Of a DNA stretch of 64,000 bases, positions 55,785-64,000 are shown one piece after another. Both the position numbers and the translations under genes were made by a program. Positions within the stretch are counted from its first letter, which is position 1, and every line of letters begins with the position of its first letter. Origin of the DNA: Flavobacterium sp. 270 (GTDB lineage Bacteria > Bacteroidota > Bacteroidia > Flavobacteriales > Flavobacteriaceae); the NCBI RefSeq assembly GCF_004368785.1, contig NZ_SODM01000002.1, positions 496,001-560,000 of the forward strand. The letters run 5' to 3'. The notes below the pieces were generated by a model. The model was not told the DNA's origin. It was given only the letters and a program-made list of their open reading frames with translations, and did not search any database.

Positions 55785-56735
55785 ATGAGAAAGATATTCT
55801 TATTACTCTTCGTTTTAGCAAACCTTACTTTTGTTCAAGCCCAAAATTCAGAAAAAGAATTAATTCAAAATACAGAAAAAGCCGTTAAAAAAATTAATGA
55901 TACAATTGAAGGTGAAGGCTGGAAAGCAAAAGGAACTGTATCACTTTTATTGAATCAATCAAGCTTTAATAACTGGATTGCCGGCGGAGAAGATAGTTTC
56001 TCTGGAACTTTAGGAATCAATTACGACTTCAATTACAAAAAAGACGATATAACATGGGATAATAAAATCCTTGCGTATTACGGGCTTTTACAAACTAAAA
56101 ATACAGACTTCGGAAAAAAAACAGACGACCGCTTAGAGTTTAATTCCATTGTTGGTAAAAGAGCGTTTGGCGAATGGTATTACTCTTATTTTCTAAATTT
56201 CAGAACGCAATTTACAACGGGTTATATTTACGGTCAGGATGCAAACGGAAAAGAAATCCGAACTGAAAATACTAAATTTATGTCGCCGGGTTATCTTACT
56301 ACAGGTCCTGGTATTTATTGGTCTAAAGACGATAATCTAAAAATAAACTTTGCACCACTTACCTCAAAATTTACTTTTGTAGATGGCGCGTATACCAATG
56401 GTATAGATCAGGCAACAGGATTACCGTATGTCGATGGATCTTATTTTGGCGTTGATGCCAACAAAACGATGCGCTACGAATTAGGTTTTTATGCTTCTGT
56501 TTATTACAAATTGGCTATTATGACGAATGTAACCGCAGAAAACACATTAAATTTATATTCTAATTATTTAGAAGATCCACAAAACGTGGATATCAATTAT
56601 TCTTTGAACATTGTCATGAAAGTAAACAAATTTCTGTCTGCCAATTTAGCTTTTCAAGCTATTTATGATGATAATGCTTTTAAAGGTCTTCAAACTAGAG
56701 AAGTATTTGGATTAGGAATTAATTTTGGATTCTGA
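55785..56735 (+). CDS. DUF3078 family outer membrane protein
   Basis: 316 residues with signal peptide ending FVQAQ (20). From about 40 on, amphipathic strands (WKAKGTVSLLLNQSSFNNWIAGGEDSF in parts, YYGLLQTKNTDFGKKTDDRLEFNS, and a final FGLGINFGF) indicate a small outer membrane beta-barrel ending in an aromatic residue. Function unknown; common near the suf genes of flavobacteria. Own -7 element and terminator. Confidence 0.85.
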   Translation: MRKIFLLLFVLANLTFVQAQNSEKELIQNTEKAVKKINDTIEGEGWKAKGTVSLLLNQSSFNNWIAGGEDSFSGTLGINYDFNYKKDDITWDNKILAYYGLLQTKNTDFGKKTDDRLEFNSIVGKRAFGEWYYSYFLNFRTQFTTGYIYGQDANGKEIRTENTKFMSPGYLTTGPGIYWSKDDNLKINFAPLTSKFTFVDGAYTNGIDQATGLPYVDGSYFGVDANKTMRYELGFYASVYYKLAIMTNVTAENTLNLYSNYLEDPQNVDINYSLNIVMKVNKFLSANLAFQAIYDDNAFKGLQTREVFGLGINFGF

Positions 56736-56760
56736 TCAGAAGGTAGATAAATGAAAAATA

Positions 56761-56803
56761 AAAAAGGCTTTAGTAAACTAAAATAGTTTAACTAAAGCCT
56801 TTT
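56761..56803. terminator. terminator after the DUF3078 gene
   Basis: aaaaggctttagtaaacta and tagtttaactaaagcctttt form a long stem with T after it and A before it. It can work in both directions, facing hflX. Confidence 0.85.
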
Positions 56804-56905
56804 CTTTTACAAACAAAAAACCTCCAACTAAAGCTGAAGGCAATTGAATACTATTTTACAATTATATGTATCAAATTGGAATTTAAAATTTGAATATTAA
56901 ACTTT

Positions 56906-58144
56906 TTATTCCTCTTCTTTTTCTTCTTTCTCTATTGCATCCTTATAATCGGGATATAAAAATTTATTGTAAGGGAATCTCGTAATATGTATCTGACGAA
57001 CTGCTTCATATACAATCTCTCTAAACTCTTCAAAATTTTCTTTCTGAGTTGCCGAGATAAATAACGCTTTGTCCTGACCAACATTACTCATCCAAGTTTG
57101 TTTCCATTCCTCCAGTGTGTAGTGTCTTCTAGTTCTTTCGGTAATTAAATCATCCTCATCAATCGTTAAATGTTTGTAGGCATCAATTTTATTAAAAACC
57201 ATAATAGTGGGTTTGTCATTACTTTTGATTTCTAACAAAGTCTGATTTACAGAGGCAATATGATCTTCAAAATCGGGATGTGAGATATCTACAACGTGCA
57301 AAAGCAAATCGGCTTCGCGAACCTCATCAAGTGTACTTTTAAAAGAATCTACCAATTGTGTTGGCAATTTTCTAATAAAACCTACAGTATCAGAAAGTAA
57401 AAATGGCAGGTTTTTAATTACCACTTTACGAACTGTTGTGTCCAGCGTTGCGAATAATTTATTCTCAACAAAAACATCACTTTTACCAATCGCATTCATC
57501 AAAGTCGATTTTCCAACATTGGTATAACCAACCAACGCCACACGTACCATCGCACCGCGATTGCTGCGTTGAATACTCATTTGTTTGTCGATTGTTTTGA
57601 TTTTATCTTTCAATAACGAAATTCTGTCACGTACAATACGTCTATCCGTTTCAATCTCGGTTTCACCGGGACCACGCATACCAATACCACCTTTCTGACG
57701 TTCAAGGTGCGTCCATAAACCAGAAAGTCTCGGTAATAAATAGATACACTGTGCCAATTCAACCTGAGTTCTTGCATAAGAAGTTTCGGCTCTTTGTGCA
57801 AAAATATCCAGAATCAAATTGGTTCTGTCCAAAATTTTACAATCTATAATTTTTGAGATGTTTTTTTGCTGTGAAGGCGTTAATTCATCATCAAAAATTA
57901 AAGTCGATATATTATTCTCTTTTACAAAAAGATTGATTTCATCTATTTTTCCTGTCCCAACAAAAGTCTTCGGATTTGGGCGTTCCATTTTTTGCGAAAA
58001 GCGTTTAATAACTTCACCGCCGGCGGTAAAAGTCAAAAACTCTAATTCGTCTAAATATTCATTTAATTTTTCTTCACTTTGATTTTGAGTTATAATACCA
58101 ACAATGGCCGTTTTCTCAAAATTTATAACTTCTTTCTCTAACAT
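56906..58144 (-). CDS. hflX: HflX, ribosome-associated GTPase
   Basis: 412 residues. N-terminal HflX domain (about 10-180, TAGGEVIKRFSQKMERPNPKTFVGTGK in parts, ARTQVELAQCIYLLPRLSGLW), the coiled coil with GPGETEIETDRR, then the G domain: G1 GYTNVGKST, G3 DTVGFIRKLP, G4 NKID and G5 SAT. HflX rescues stalled or damaged ribosomes after stress. The tail is highly acidic (EKEEKEEE). A -7 element TAAATTTG lies on the minus strand at 58161-58168. Confidence 0.96.
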   Translation of the reverse strand: MLEKEVINFEKTAIVGIITQNQSEEKLNEYLDELEFLTFTAGGEVIKRFSQKMERPNPKTFVGTGKIDEINLFVKENNISTLIFDDELTPSQQKNISKIIDCKILDRTNLILDIFAQRAETSYARTQVELAQCIYLLPRLSGLWTHLERQKGGIGMRGPGETEIETDRRIVRDRISLLKDKIKTIDKQMSIQRSNRGAMVRVALVGYTNVGKSTLMNAIGKSDVFVENKLFATLDTTVRKVVIKNLPFLLSDTVGFIRKLPTQLVDSFKSTLDEVREADLLLHVVDISHPDFEDHIASVNQTLLEIKSNDKPTIMVFNKIDAYKHLTIDEDDLITERTRRHYTLEEWKQTWMSNVGQDKALFISATQKENFEEFREIVYEAVRQIHITRFPYNKFLYPDYKDAIEKEEKEEE

Positions 58145-58239
58145 ATTTTTGAATAAGATGCAAATTTAATGATTTGTGCACTACTACACTTATAGAATTA
58201 ACATTTTAAGTTCTATTTATGAAAATTAAGATATTCCAT

Positions 58240-58293
58240 AAAAAATAAAGCCATTTAAAAATTAAAAATCTAATTTCTAAATGGCTTTATTTT
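58240..58293 (-). terminator. intrinsic terminator of the gene at 58308-59174
   Basis: aaaaataaagccattta and taaatggctttatttt pair over about 16 bases around an AT-rich loop. It lies directly after the stop of the minus-strand gene. Confidence 0.75.
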
Positions 58294-58307
58294 AAGGTAA
58301 AAAATCT

Positions 58308-59174
58308 TTATTCGTAAATAAACGTTTTCTCTGTTTTTACAATTCCATTTTCCTCAATTTGAGAACAAGAAATCGGAAAGTTTAATTTATTGTATTTGTA
58401 TTTTCTGCTTACCGCAACTAAAGCTGCTGACGATGGACTAAAATTAACTTCGTTATTATACGATATGTCTTCAAAACTAAACTCGTCTTCATGATAGGAA
58501 ATCATTGGCACAATCACTTTATAATTGTCTCCAAAAAGGTTTTGAACAATTAATTGTTCTACCGATTTTTTATCATCATAAGTATATGTTTTAGAGATTT
58601 TATCTCCAACTAAACCTTTGTGTTTAGATACGTTGTCGTTTACATAAACGTATTCGATTTTTCCGTTAATCTGTTTGTTTTTATCACGTGAAGTACGTCT
58701 TACAATAATACCATTCTCAACGATATATTCTATATCATCAACCAAATTTTGGTGATTGGTACTTTTCTTTGTGGTTACTTTTATTCTCGATCCTTCATAC
58801 ATAAAAGTTACCACTTTTGTAATGTATTCGTTACCTTCATGATATTTGTTTACAAATTTGATAATATTATTATCAGCATCATAAGTGTAGTTTATTACCT
58901 CTTTCCAGTCACTTCCTGTTTTTTCTTTTATCGTCATGTCTAACAATCCATTCTTATTGTAAAAGAATTTTTGAATAACGTCTGAAGTGGTAATAGTTTG
59001 AATTTTTCCGTCAGCAAATACAATTGTTTTATTTACAATCTCACCATCTTTATAATTCTGGTAATTTGTTTTTACAATATTAATTTGTTTAAGTCTAACC
59101 GGCGGGGCATCCTGACTGTATAACAAGCACGGGAAAACCATCAATAAGATGGCTATTAAGTAGATTTTTTTCAT
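58308..59174 (-). CDS. secreted protein of unknown function with YD-like repeats
   Basis: 288 residues with signal peptide ending LLYSQ (21). The body is a series of beta-hairpin-like units with the pattern YxYDxxNxIxK (NYTYDADNNIIKF, EYVYVNDNVSKH, TYTYDDKKS), reminiscent of YD or MORN-like repeats in Bacteroidota secreted proteins. No catalytic motif and no T9SS domain. Alone on its transcript with a terminator. Function unknown. Confidence 0.75.
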   Translation of the reverse strand: MKKIYLIAILLMVFPCLLYSQDAPPVRLKQINIVKTNYQNYKDGEIVNKTIVFADGKIQTITTSDVIQKFFYNKNGLLDMTIKEKTGSDWKEVINYTYDADNNIIKFVNKYHEGNEYITKVVTFMYEGSRIKVTTKKSTNHQNLVDDIEYIVENGIIVRRTSRDKNKQINGKIEYVYVNDNVSKHKGLVGDKISKTYTYDDKKSVEQLIVQNLFGDNYKVIVPMISYHEDEFSFEDISYNNEVNFSPSSAALVAVSRKYKYNKLNFPISCSQIEENGIVKTEKTFIYE

Positions 59175-59310
59175 GGTATTTCTTTCAATTTGGGATGACC
59201 AAAATACAAAATTCCATCAAAATCTAATAACATCCTGCTTAAAAACTGCACATTATTAAATTATCATCTAAAAATCAATTCATTAATTTCATTTTAAAAA
59301 AATAGATCGT

Positions 59311-60648
59311 TTATTTTTCGCCAAAAATTTTAACATCATCAACCATAAAAGCGCCGTTTAAGGTTTTGTCTTTTCCAGAACCAATGTATCTAAACGCAAT
59401 ATTGATATTTCCTGTATAAGAAGATAAATCAATACCTCCAGAACTTATAAACTCGCGTGCAGGCGTTAATAGATTAGGCAGTTTTGCATTCAGTTTTGTC
59501 CATTTGGCTTTAGTAACATTCGATCCGTCAAAATTTGTCGAGACGTAAATTTCTAATGTATTTAAAGGAGAATCAACTTTTAAATCATGCTGGGCACTTC
59601 TAAAAGATAATATTGCATTTGTATAACCTGTCAAATTGATTTTAGGTGAAATCAGCCAGGCTATATTTTCAACCGCAGTTGTACTTGTTGTATTAAATTC
59701 GGCATAACCATTTCCTCCGTAAACCATGCTTTTCCAAATTTTAGTTCCTTTTTCTGCAATATTGCTCCAGCCGGGAAGTGCAAAATTTACATTGTTTTTT
59801 ACCGATTGAAAATCTTCAGCAAAAAACGGCGTGTTTCTTTTTCCATTCATAACAACATCTTCTTCAGATCGAATCATCATTTGATAATCTGTACCGTATT
59901 TTGTCAATATTCCTCGAACTTTTCCGCTTCCTTCTGGCACAAAAATGTCTGCAAAATGGGCATAACCGCTGGTTCTGAAAATAATTTGATTTCCGGTTTT
60001 ATCGCGTAGATTCCAATTTGTAGAACCGCCTACATTATTTACATCTTCAAAATAATGATGTCCCAAAGCCGATTCTGTAAACTCGACATTATCCAATTCT
60101 ATTAAAGTATTGAGTTTGGCATCATCTAATGCTTCTTCTATAGAAACAACCCGAACAAGTTCGTTTTCATCAAGAGTTGTGCAGGAAGCGTTAAGCACGT
60201 TTTTATAATCGTTTTGCGAAATCCTGCCTATGGTTGGTAAACCTGCATTACTTACATACAAACTCCCAATCTGCATGCCTCCATATAGCAAAGCTGTAAA
60301 TTGATTTTTTAGTTTGATGTAAACTTTTGTTCCAATTCTATAATCGATATACGTGTTTGATGCATCCACAGCAACAGAAAATCCTTTTGCAGAAAATCCT
60401 GTTTTTGGCACGGTCTGGAAATAGATCGTCTTAAAAAAGTTTCCGCCTTCATCACTTGAAACCACATAGGCTTCTATAATATCATCGTATAGATATTGTT
60501 TGGGAGTAGCTGTTGAAACTTCAATTACTTTATCGACTGTTTTGTTCACTGCTAAATCGGGTTGTGTGCAAGTTAATTTCGGGATTTCAACTTCGTTATT
60601 ACAGCCGTAAAAAAGTAATGCTGTGACTGCAAAAAATATATTTTTCAT
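59311..60648 (-). CDS. DUF5689-type surface lipoprotein partner of a TonB-dependent receptor
   Basis: 445 residues from the ATG at 60648, which opens on a lipoprotein signal (TALLFYGCNNEVEIP, Cys about 17). A longer frame starting at 60798 would run into the upstream receptor gene and is unlikely. A DUF5689 domain covers about 30-240 (IIEAYVVSSDEGGNFFKTIYF, YIDYRIGTKVYIKLKN). The C-terminus (about 260-445, FFAEDFQSVKNNV, AEFNTTSTTAVENIAWLISPKINL in part, FMVDDVKIFG) resembles a jelly-roll adhesion or choice-of-anchor domain. It follows the receptor by 19 bases, so it probably acts with it at the surface. Confidence 0.85.
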   Translation of the reverse strand: MKNIFFAVTALLFYGCNNEVEIPKLTCTQPDLAVNKTVDKVIEVSTATPKQYLYDDIIEAYVVSSDEGGNFFKTIYFQTVPKTGFSAKGFSVAVDASNTYIDYRIGTKVYIKLKNQFTALLYGGMQIGSLYVSNAGLPTIGRISQNDYKNVLNASCTTLDENELVRVVSIEEALDDAKLNTLIELDNVEFTESALGHHYFEDVNNVGGSTNWNLRDKTGNQIIFRTSGYAHFADIFVPEGSGKVRGILTKYGTDYQMMIRSEEDVVMNGKRNTPFFAEDFQSVKNNVNFALPGWSNIAEKGTKIWKSMVYGGNGYAEFNTTSTTAVENIAWLISPKINLTGYTNAILSFRSAQHDLKVDSPLNTLEIYVSTNFDGSNVTKAKWTKLNAKLPNLLTPAREFISSGGIDLSSYTGNINIAFRYIGSGKDKTLNGAFMVDDVKIFGEK

Positions 60649-60667
60649 TTTAAATAAGTGTTCAGAT

Positions 60668-63517
60668 TTATAGACTAATGGTAAGGTTTGCGAAATAGGT
60701 TCTTCCGTATCCGTAATAATATTTTGACCCAAATGATGGTGTTCCGCTAGAAACATCTTGATTAAAAGCTCTAAAGTTTGCATTTCTGGCCTGCTCAAAA
60801 CCGCCGGTTTTATAAATCGTATTTAATGCATTATTTACACTCATAAAGAGTCCGATATATTTATGCGAAATGCGCCAGGATTTTCCACCTGTAATATTGA
60901 GTAACATGACAGGATTAAATTTTTCTTGTTTTAATAATACGGCAGTTCGCTCTTCTGTTGCTTCTGGAAAAACATGACCGCTTTTAGAATTAATATAAAA
61001 ATGCGGTGTGCGGGAAATTGGCGAAACGTCAATATAACTATCCGTTAGATAATTAATATTAGTTCCAATCCACCAATATTTTGGATCTCTGTATTCTAAA
61101 CCTAATGAATATGCTTGCTGCGGCATTCCGGCTTGTTTGTAGTTTTTGAGATACGCTTGTCCAAAATCAAAAGTCGCAGGAACATTTGTTTTTGCTGCAT
61201 TTGCATCGTTGGTTATTAAAACATCCGGATTACTATTATAGGTGTAATTACCATAGGAGGCTGCGAAAATAGTTTTAAGAGTGGAAGATATTTGATATTC
61301 AAAACTCAATTCAGATCCTATGTTTTTCTTGTCCAAATGAGTCAAAGTCTGACTCACAAAAGCATCGGTATTGTCATAACCTGCTCCATTATCAAAAATT
61401 CCTTCGGCATAAAAAAAGGACGTTTTTGAGGTGTTTTTTATCAAAGCATAATAAGCTGTTAAACGTAATTTGAGTTTCGGCGAACGATACACATAATTAC
61501 CTTCGGCACTGCTAATGTTTTCGCTTTCAATTCCGTCAACAATATTATTATTTAATCTTGAATTTATAAACGTATTCCGAATCGAAGGCGCTCTTGTTAA
61601 ATGTGATCCATTAAAAAACAATAATTGTTTCCCCGAGATTTTATAAGTAAATCCGCCTTTGAAACCGAAATTTTCAAAGTTGATTTTCTCGCTTTTTCCC
61701 AGAGAATTTGTCGGGTAAATCCCATTTTGGTACAATCCTTCTCTTTGATAATTGGAAACTGAATAAGATTGTGCTAAGTAAAATTCGGTAGTATTGTACG
61801 TGAGTTTAAACTGGGCAAAAGCATCAATTTCATTTGCCAGAAAATTATAATTATAGCCGTAAGTATCTCCTTTTTTTACTTCTCGATTTGGGTGCAATAA
61901 ATCCGATTGCGATTGATCGCCTTTATAGAAAGCATCTATATCTTCAAAAAATAATCCGCCTAGTAAATCTTCCAAGCATTGAAAATTATGTGACTTTAGA
62001 TTTCTATACGTAATGCCACTATCAAAAGAAACATTAGTCGAAACCTGTGAATTAAAATTAGAATTTACAGCGAAAGTTTTATCATCGGTTCTGTCTTCGT
62101 ATAAAACATAATGGCTTTGTGCCGGCTCAAAACCAGTAATATTATGATCAGAATTGAATGTTGGTTTCTGATTGGCTTTGTACATCGCTTCCCAATTGAT
62201 TTGAGAATTTTCTAAAAATAAATCTTTACTTTTTTCTGCATTTTCAAAATCAGGTGTAAAATCTCCAGAAAATTCGCCTTTGTCTTTTGCGTATAAAGAA
62301 GTAAAATAACTGGGCAGTTTTCTATAATATACAGGATCCGGACTGTCTACTTTTTGATAATCGAGATTGCTGTTTCCTACTTTCCCGAATTGATACATTA
62401 TGCTGGAATTGAGGTTTGCTTTTTCATTTATCTTTAAATAATGATTGAGCATCAACAACGGTTCTTCTATATTTTTTACTCTTGCATTTCGCTTTTTACC
62501 ATTTTGATAACCCCAATACGAATTGTACTTCTCTTCTTTTAACTCCGTTACTTCGTTTGTATTGGCAGAATTTTTTCCTCTGGAACTTGGTGTATAAAAT
62601 CCGGTAAAATTTAGCGTTTGATTGTTGTTTAATTTTTTTTCGACACTAACAAAAACGGACTCTGCTTTGTAATTTGTTCCATCAAAATAGCCTTCGTCTG
62701 CCCAACGTTTTCCGGCAGAAACTGCATACGCCCAGCCCGAAGCATTCATTCCAGAAGCATACGTTGCAATTGCACGTCCGGTATAGGTTGTGTTGCTTCC
62801 TGAAAACGAAAACTGCCATCCTTTTCTATACATTGAGGCTCGTGTAGTGATTTGCTGTGTTCCTAAAATACCACCAAAAGTGTAAGTTGAAGGCGCTGCT
62901 CCTACAGAAAATTCCTGATTTCGCAGCACATTATTCAATCCTCCCCAATTGCTCCATTGCGGTCTTCCATCGTAGAGTTTGTTCATGTTCATACCATTAA
63001 GCATCATCGTACCGTTTTCGCTGTCTAAACCTCGGACTCTGAATCGGGCTTGTCCCCAATTGAACGCAGAAGCCTGCATAAAAGCATCTTTGGAAGATTG
63101 TAAAAGTCCTGATGTCATTTCTGAAGAACTGTTGTCGTCTGAGAAATCGCTATCTAAAAGTGTAATTAATGCCGCCGGAACTTCTTCTGAAAAAGTATCT
63201 TCTAATTGTAAAATCCCCAGATATATATTTTTTCCAAATTGGGACTTTATTTTTAAAAGCAAATCTTTGTAACCTTGACTGTGTATCAATAATAATTGTT
63301 CGCCATTTATAGACGAATGCAATTCGAATTTTCCGTTAAACTTTGTGAGTTGTGTTATGGTTGAATTCTGAATACTGACTACAACATTTTGAATAGGATT
63401 TTGTGTTTTTGCATCAACTACTATTCCGTTAAAAATAGTTTCTTGTTGGGCTAAACAAACTTTAAAAGACAATAAAATAAAAAAGATCAGGTATTTTTTT
63501 ACCATAAAAAACTTCAA
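60668..63517 (-). CDS. TonB-dependent outer membrane receptor
   Basis: 949 residues; the ATG at 63505 (MVKKYLIFFILLSFKVCLAQ) is an equally good start. After the signal comes a carboxypeptidase-regulatory-like domain (about 26-105, GIVVDAKTQNPIQNVVVSI), a plug (SAFNWGQARFRVRGLDSENGTMMLNGM, in parts) and a large barrel ending YYYGYGRTYFANLTISL. It has no SusD partner and no STN domain. With the DUF5689 lipoprotein downstream it forms a two-gene uptake unit. Cargo unknown; not obviously a siderophore or glycan by context. Confidence 0.92.
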   Translation of the reverse strand: MKFFMVKKYLIFFILLSFKVCLAQQETIFNGIVVDAKTQNPIQNVVVSIQNSTITQLTKFNGKFELHSSINGEQLLLIHSQGYKDLLLKIKSQFGKNIYLGILQLEDTFSEEVPAALITLLDSDFSDDNSSSEMTSGLLQSSKDAFMQASAFNWGQARFRVRGLDSENGTMMLNGMNMNKLYDGRPQWSNWGGLNNVLRNQEFSVGAAPSTYTFGGILGTQQITTRASMYRKGWQFSFSGSNTTYTGRAIATYASGMNASGWAYAVSAGKRWADEGYFDGTNYKAESVFVSVEKKLNNNQTLNFTGFYTPSSRGKNSANTNEVTELKEEKYNSYWGYQNGKKRNARVKNIEEPLLMLNHYLKINEKANLNSSIMYQFGKVGNSNLDYQKVDSPDPVYYRKLPSYFTSLYAKDKGEFSGDFTPDFENAEKSKDLFLENSQINWEAMYKANQKPTFNSDHNITGFEPAQSHYVLYEDRTDDKTFAVNSNFNSQVSTNVSFDSGITYRNLKSHNFQCLEDLLGGLFFEDIDAFYKGDQSQSDLLHPNREVKKGDTYGYNYNFLANEIDAFAQFKLTYNTTEFYLAQSYSVSNYQREGLYQNGIYPTNSLGKSEKINFENFGFKGGFTYKISGKQLLFFNGSHLTRAPSIRNTFINSRLNNNIVDGIESENISSAEGNYVYRSPKLKLRLTAYYALIKNTSKTSFFYAEGIFDNGAGYDNTDAFVSQTLTHLDKKNIGSELSFEYQISSTLKTIFAASYGNYTYNSNPDVLITNDANAAKTNVPATFDFGQAYLKNYKQAGMPQQAYSLGLEYRDPKYWWIGTNINYLTDSYIDVSPISRTPHFYINSKSGHVFPEATEERTAVLLKQEKFNPVMLLNITGGKSWRISHKYIGLFMSVNNALNTIYKTGGFEQARNANFRAFNQDVSSGTPSFGSKYYYGYGRTYFANLTISL

Positions 63518-63837
63518 TTTACTTTGAAAATAGATTTTGAATGAAGAATGTTTTTGGTATCAAAACATTTTCATTCTTATTTCAAAAGATAAAATTGGTT
63601 GTTGGAAATGGCATTATTTATTCAAAAGTAATCAAAAATAATAATTATAATAATTTTCTTGTTAATTTATTTTAATATAAAATATTTTATAGTACTTTTA
63701 ATTAGTATTAAAAAGCAAATAAAGGTTCAAGCAGATTTTGCAGATTAAGCTGATTTTAAAATAGTTTAAATAATTTTATAGGATAAAAACACAATAAAAA
63801 TCAGCTTAATCTGTAAAATCTGCGAGAGAAAAAAATA
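63518..63837. other. intergenic region with a 27-base inverted repeat
   Basis: No gene recognised; very AT-rich. It contains the inverted repeat at 63731-63823 and no clear promoter match for the receptor gene. Confidence 0.5.
63731..63823. repeat. 27-base inverted repeat of the CAGATT type
   Basis: The arms 63731-63757 (gcagattttgcagatt, aagctgatttt) and 63797-63823 are reverse complements with one mismatch in 27. Loop of 39 bases. Similar in wording to the CACAGATT element at 27836. Confidence 0.8.
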
Positions 63838-64000
63838 TTATGCAGTTCTAATCTTAGAAACCATAAAAGCAATTAGAACGCCAAAGATTCCGATAAAGGC
63901 AAAAGAAAACTGAAGTCCAAAAGTCTGCGCAATATGTCCGATTACCGGAGGTCCCATTAAAAAACCAAGGAAACTTACACTCGAAACAATCGTTAGCGCT
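63838..64000 (-). CDS. MFS-type transporter, C-terminal end (runs off window)
   Basis: The minus strand reads ALTIVSSVSFLGFLMGPP, VIGHIAQTFGLQFSFAFI, GIFGVLIAFMVSKIRTA and a stop at 63838. Two hydrophobic helices separated by GPPVIGHIAQ, the typical loop in the last part of major facilitator proteins. Only 53 residues are visible, so the cargo cannot be told. Confidence 0.75.
   Translation of the reverse strand, partial: ALTIVSSVSFLGFLMGPPVIGHIAQTFGLQFSFAFIGIFGVLIAFMVSKIRTA

Noticed and set aside
60649..60798. Longer N-terminus for the DUF5689 lipoprotein (start at 60798)
   Set aside because: It would overlap the end of the receptor gene and put 50 residues before a clear lipoprotein signal.

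Overview
The window is AT-rich DNA from a member of the Bacteroidota, most likely a Flavobacterium. This rests on SusC/SusD pairs, several C-terminal type IX secretion (T9SS) sorting domains with the YPNP motif, promoters matching the Bacteroidota TAnnTTTG -7 element, little sign of Shine-Dalgarno sites, and families such as DUF3078, DUF2480, DUF5683 and an SDR-type threonine dehydrogenase of the Flavobacterium kind. No rRNA, tRNA, CRISPR array, prophage or insertion sequence was seen.

Layout. 1-7.4 kb: housekeeping and catabolic genes (the start of an ALDH7-type aldehyde dehydrogenase, a secreted class II cyclic-nucleotide phosphodiesterase, 3-hydroxyanthranilate dioxygenase, a secreted EEP-family nuclease/phosphatase, a serine hydrolase next to an LD-carboxypeptidase, YraN and an ACT-like protein). 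7.7-22.9 kb: a complete starch utilisation locus, with ECF sigma factor, FecR anti-sigma, SusC with an STN signalling domain, SusD, SusE, a lipoprotein alpha-amylase, a SusB-type GH97 alpha-glucosidase, and a large T9SS-secreted multidomain amylase-like protein. 23-32.6 kb: DUF5683 protein, mfd with a small lipoprotein, threonine dehydrogenase, an M1 peptidase and a subtilase. 32.9-43.1 kb: two giant paralogous leucine-rich-repeat T9SS proteins around a FN3 lipoprotein. 43.1-45.1 kb: a metallo-beta-lactamase-fold hydrolase and a coiled-coil membrane protein. 45.4-55.7 kb: the SUF iron-sulfur cluster system, interrupted by a YoeB toxin-antitoxin pair plus flavin reductase, by a four-helix-bundle gene between inverted repeats, and by a divergent serine hydrolase. 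55.8-64 kb: DUF3078, HflX, an unknown secreted protein, a DUF5689 lipoprotein with its TonB-dependent receptor, and the end of an MFS transporter.

How it works together. In the starch locus the STN domain of SusC, FecR and the ECF factor form a plausible trans-envelope switch. The secreted protein and surface lipoprotein act on starch, SusC/D/E bind and import the products, and GH97 finishes the digestion in the periplasm. SufB, SufC and SufD make the cluster scaffold, SufS and SufE supply sulfur, and the A-type and DUF59 proteins help delivery.

Most notable. Intergenic gaps carry at least five families of palindromic repeats. One has T-tracts before and A-tracts after the hairpin, the opposite of a terminator, and another brackets the four-helix-bundle gene as an inverted repeat. 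The secreted amylase-like protein has Gly in place of the otherwise conserved region I histidine.
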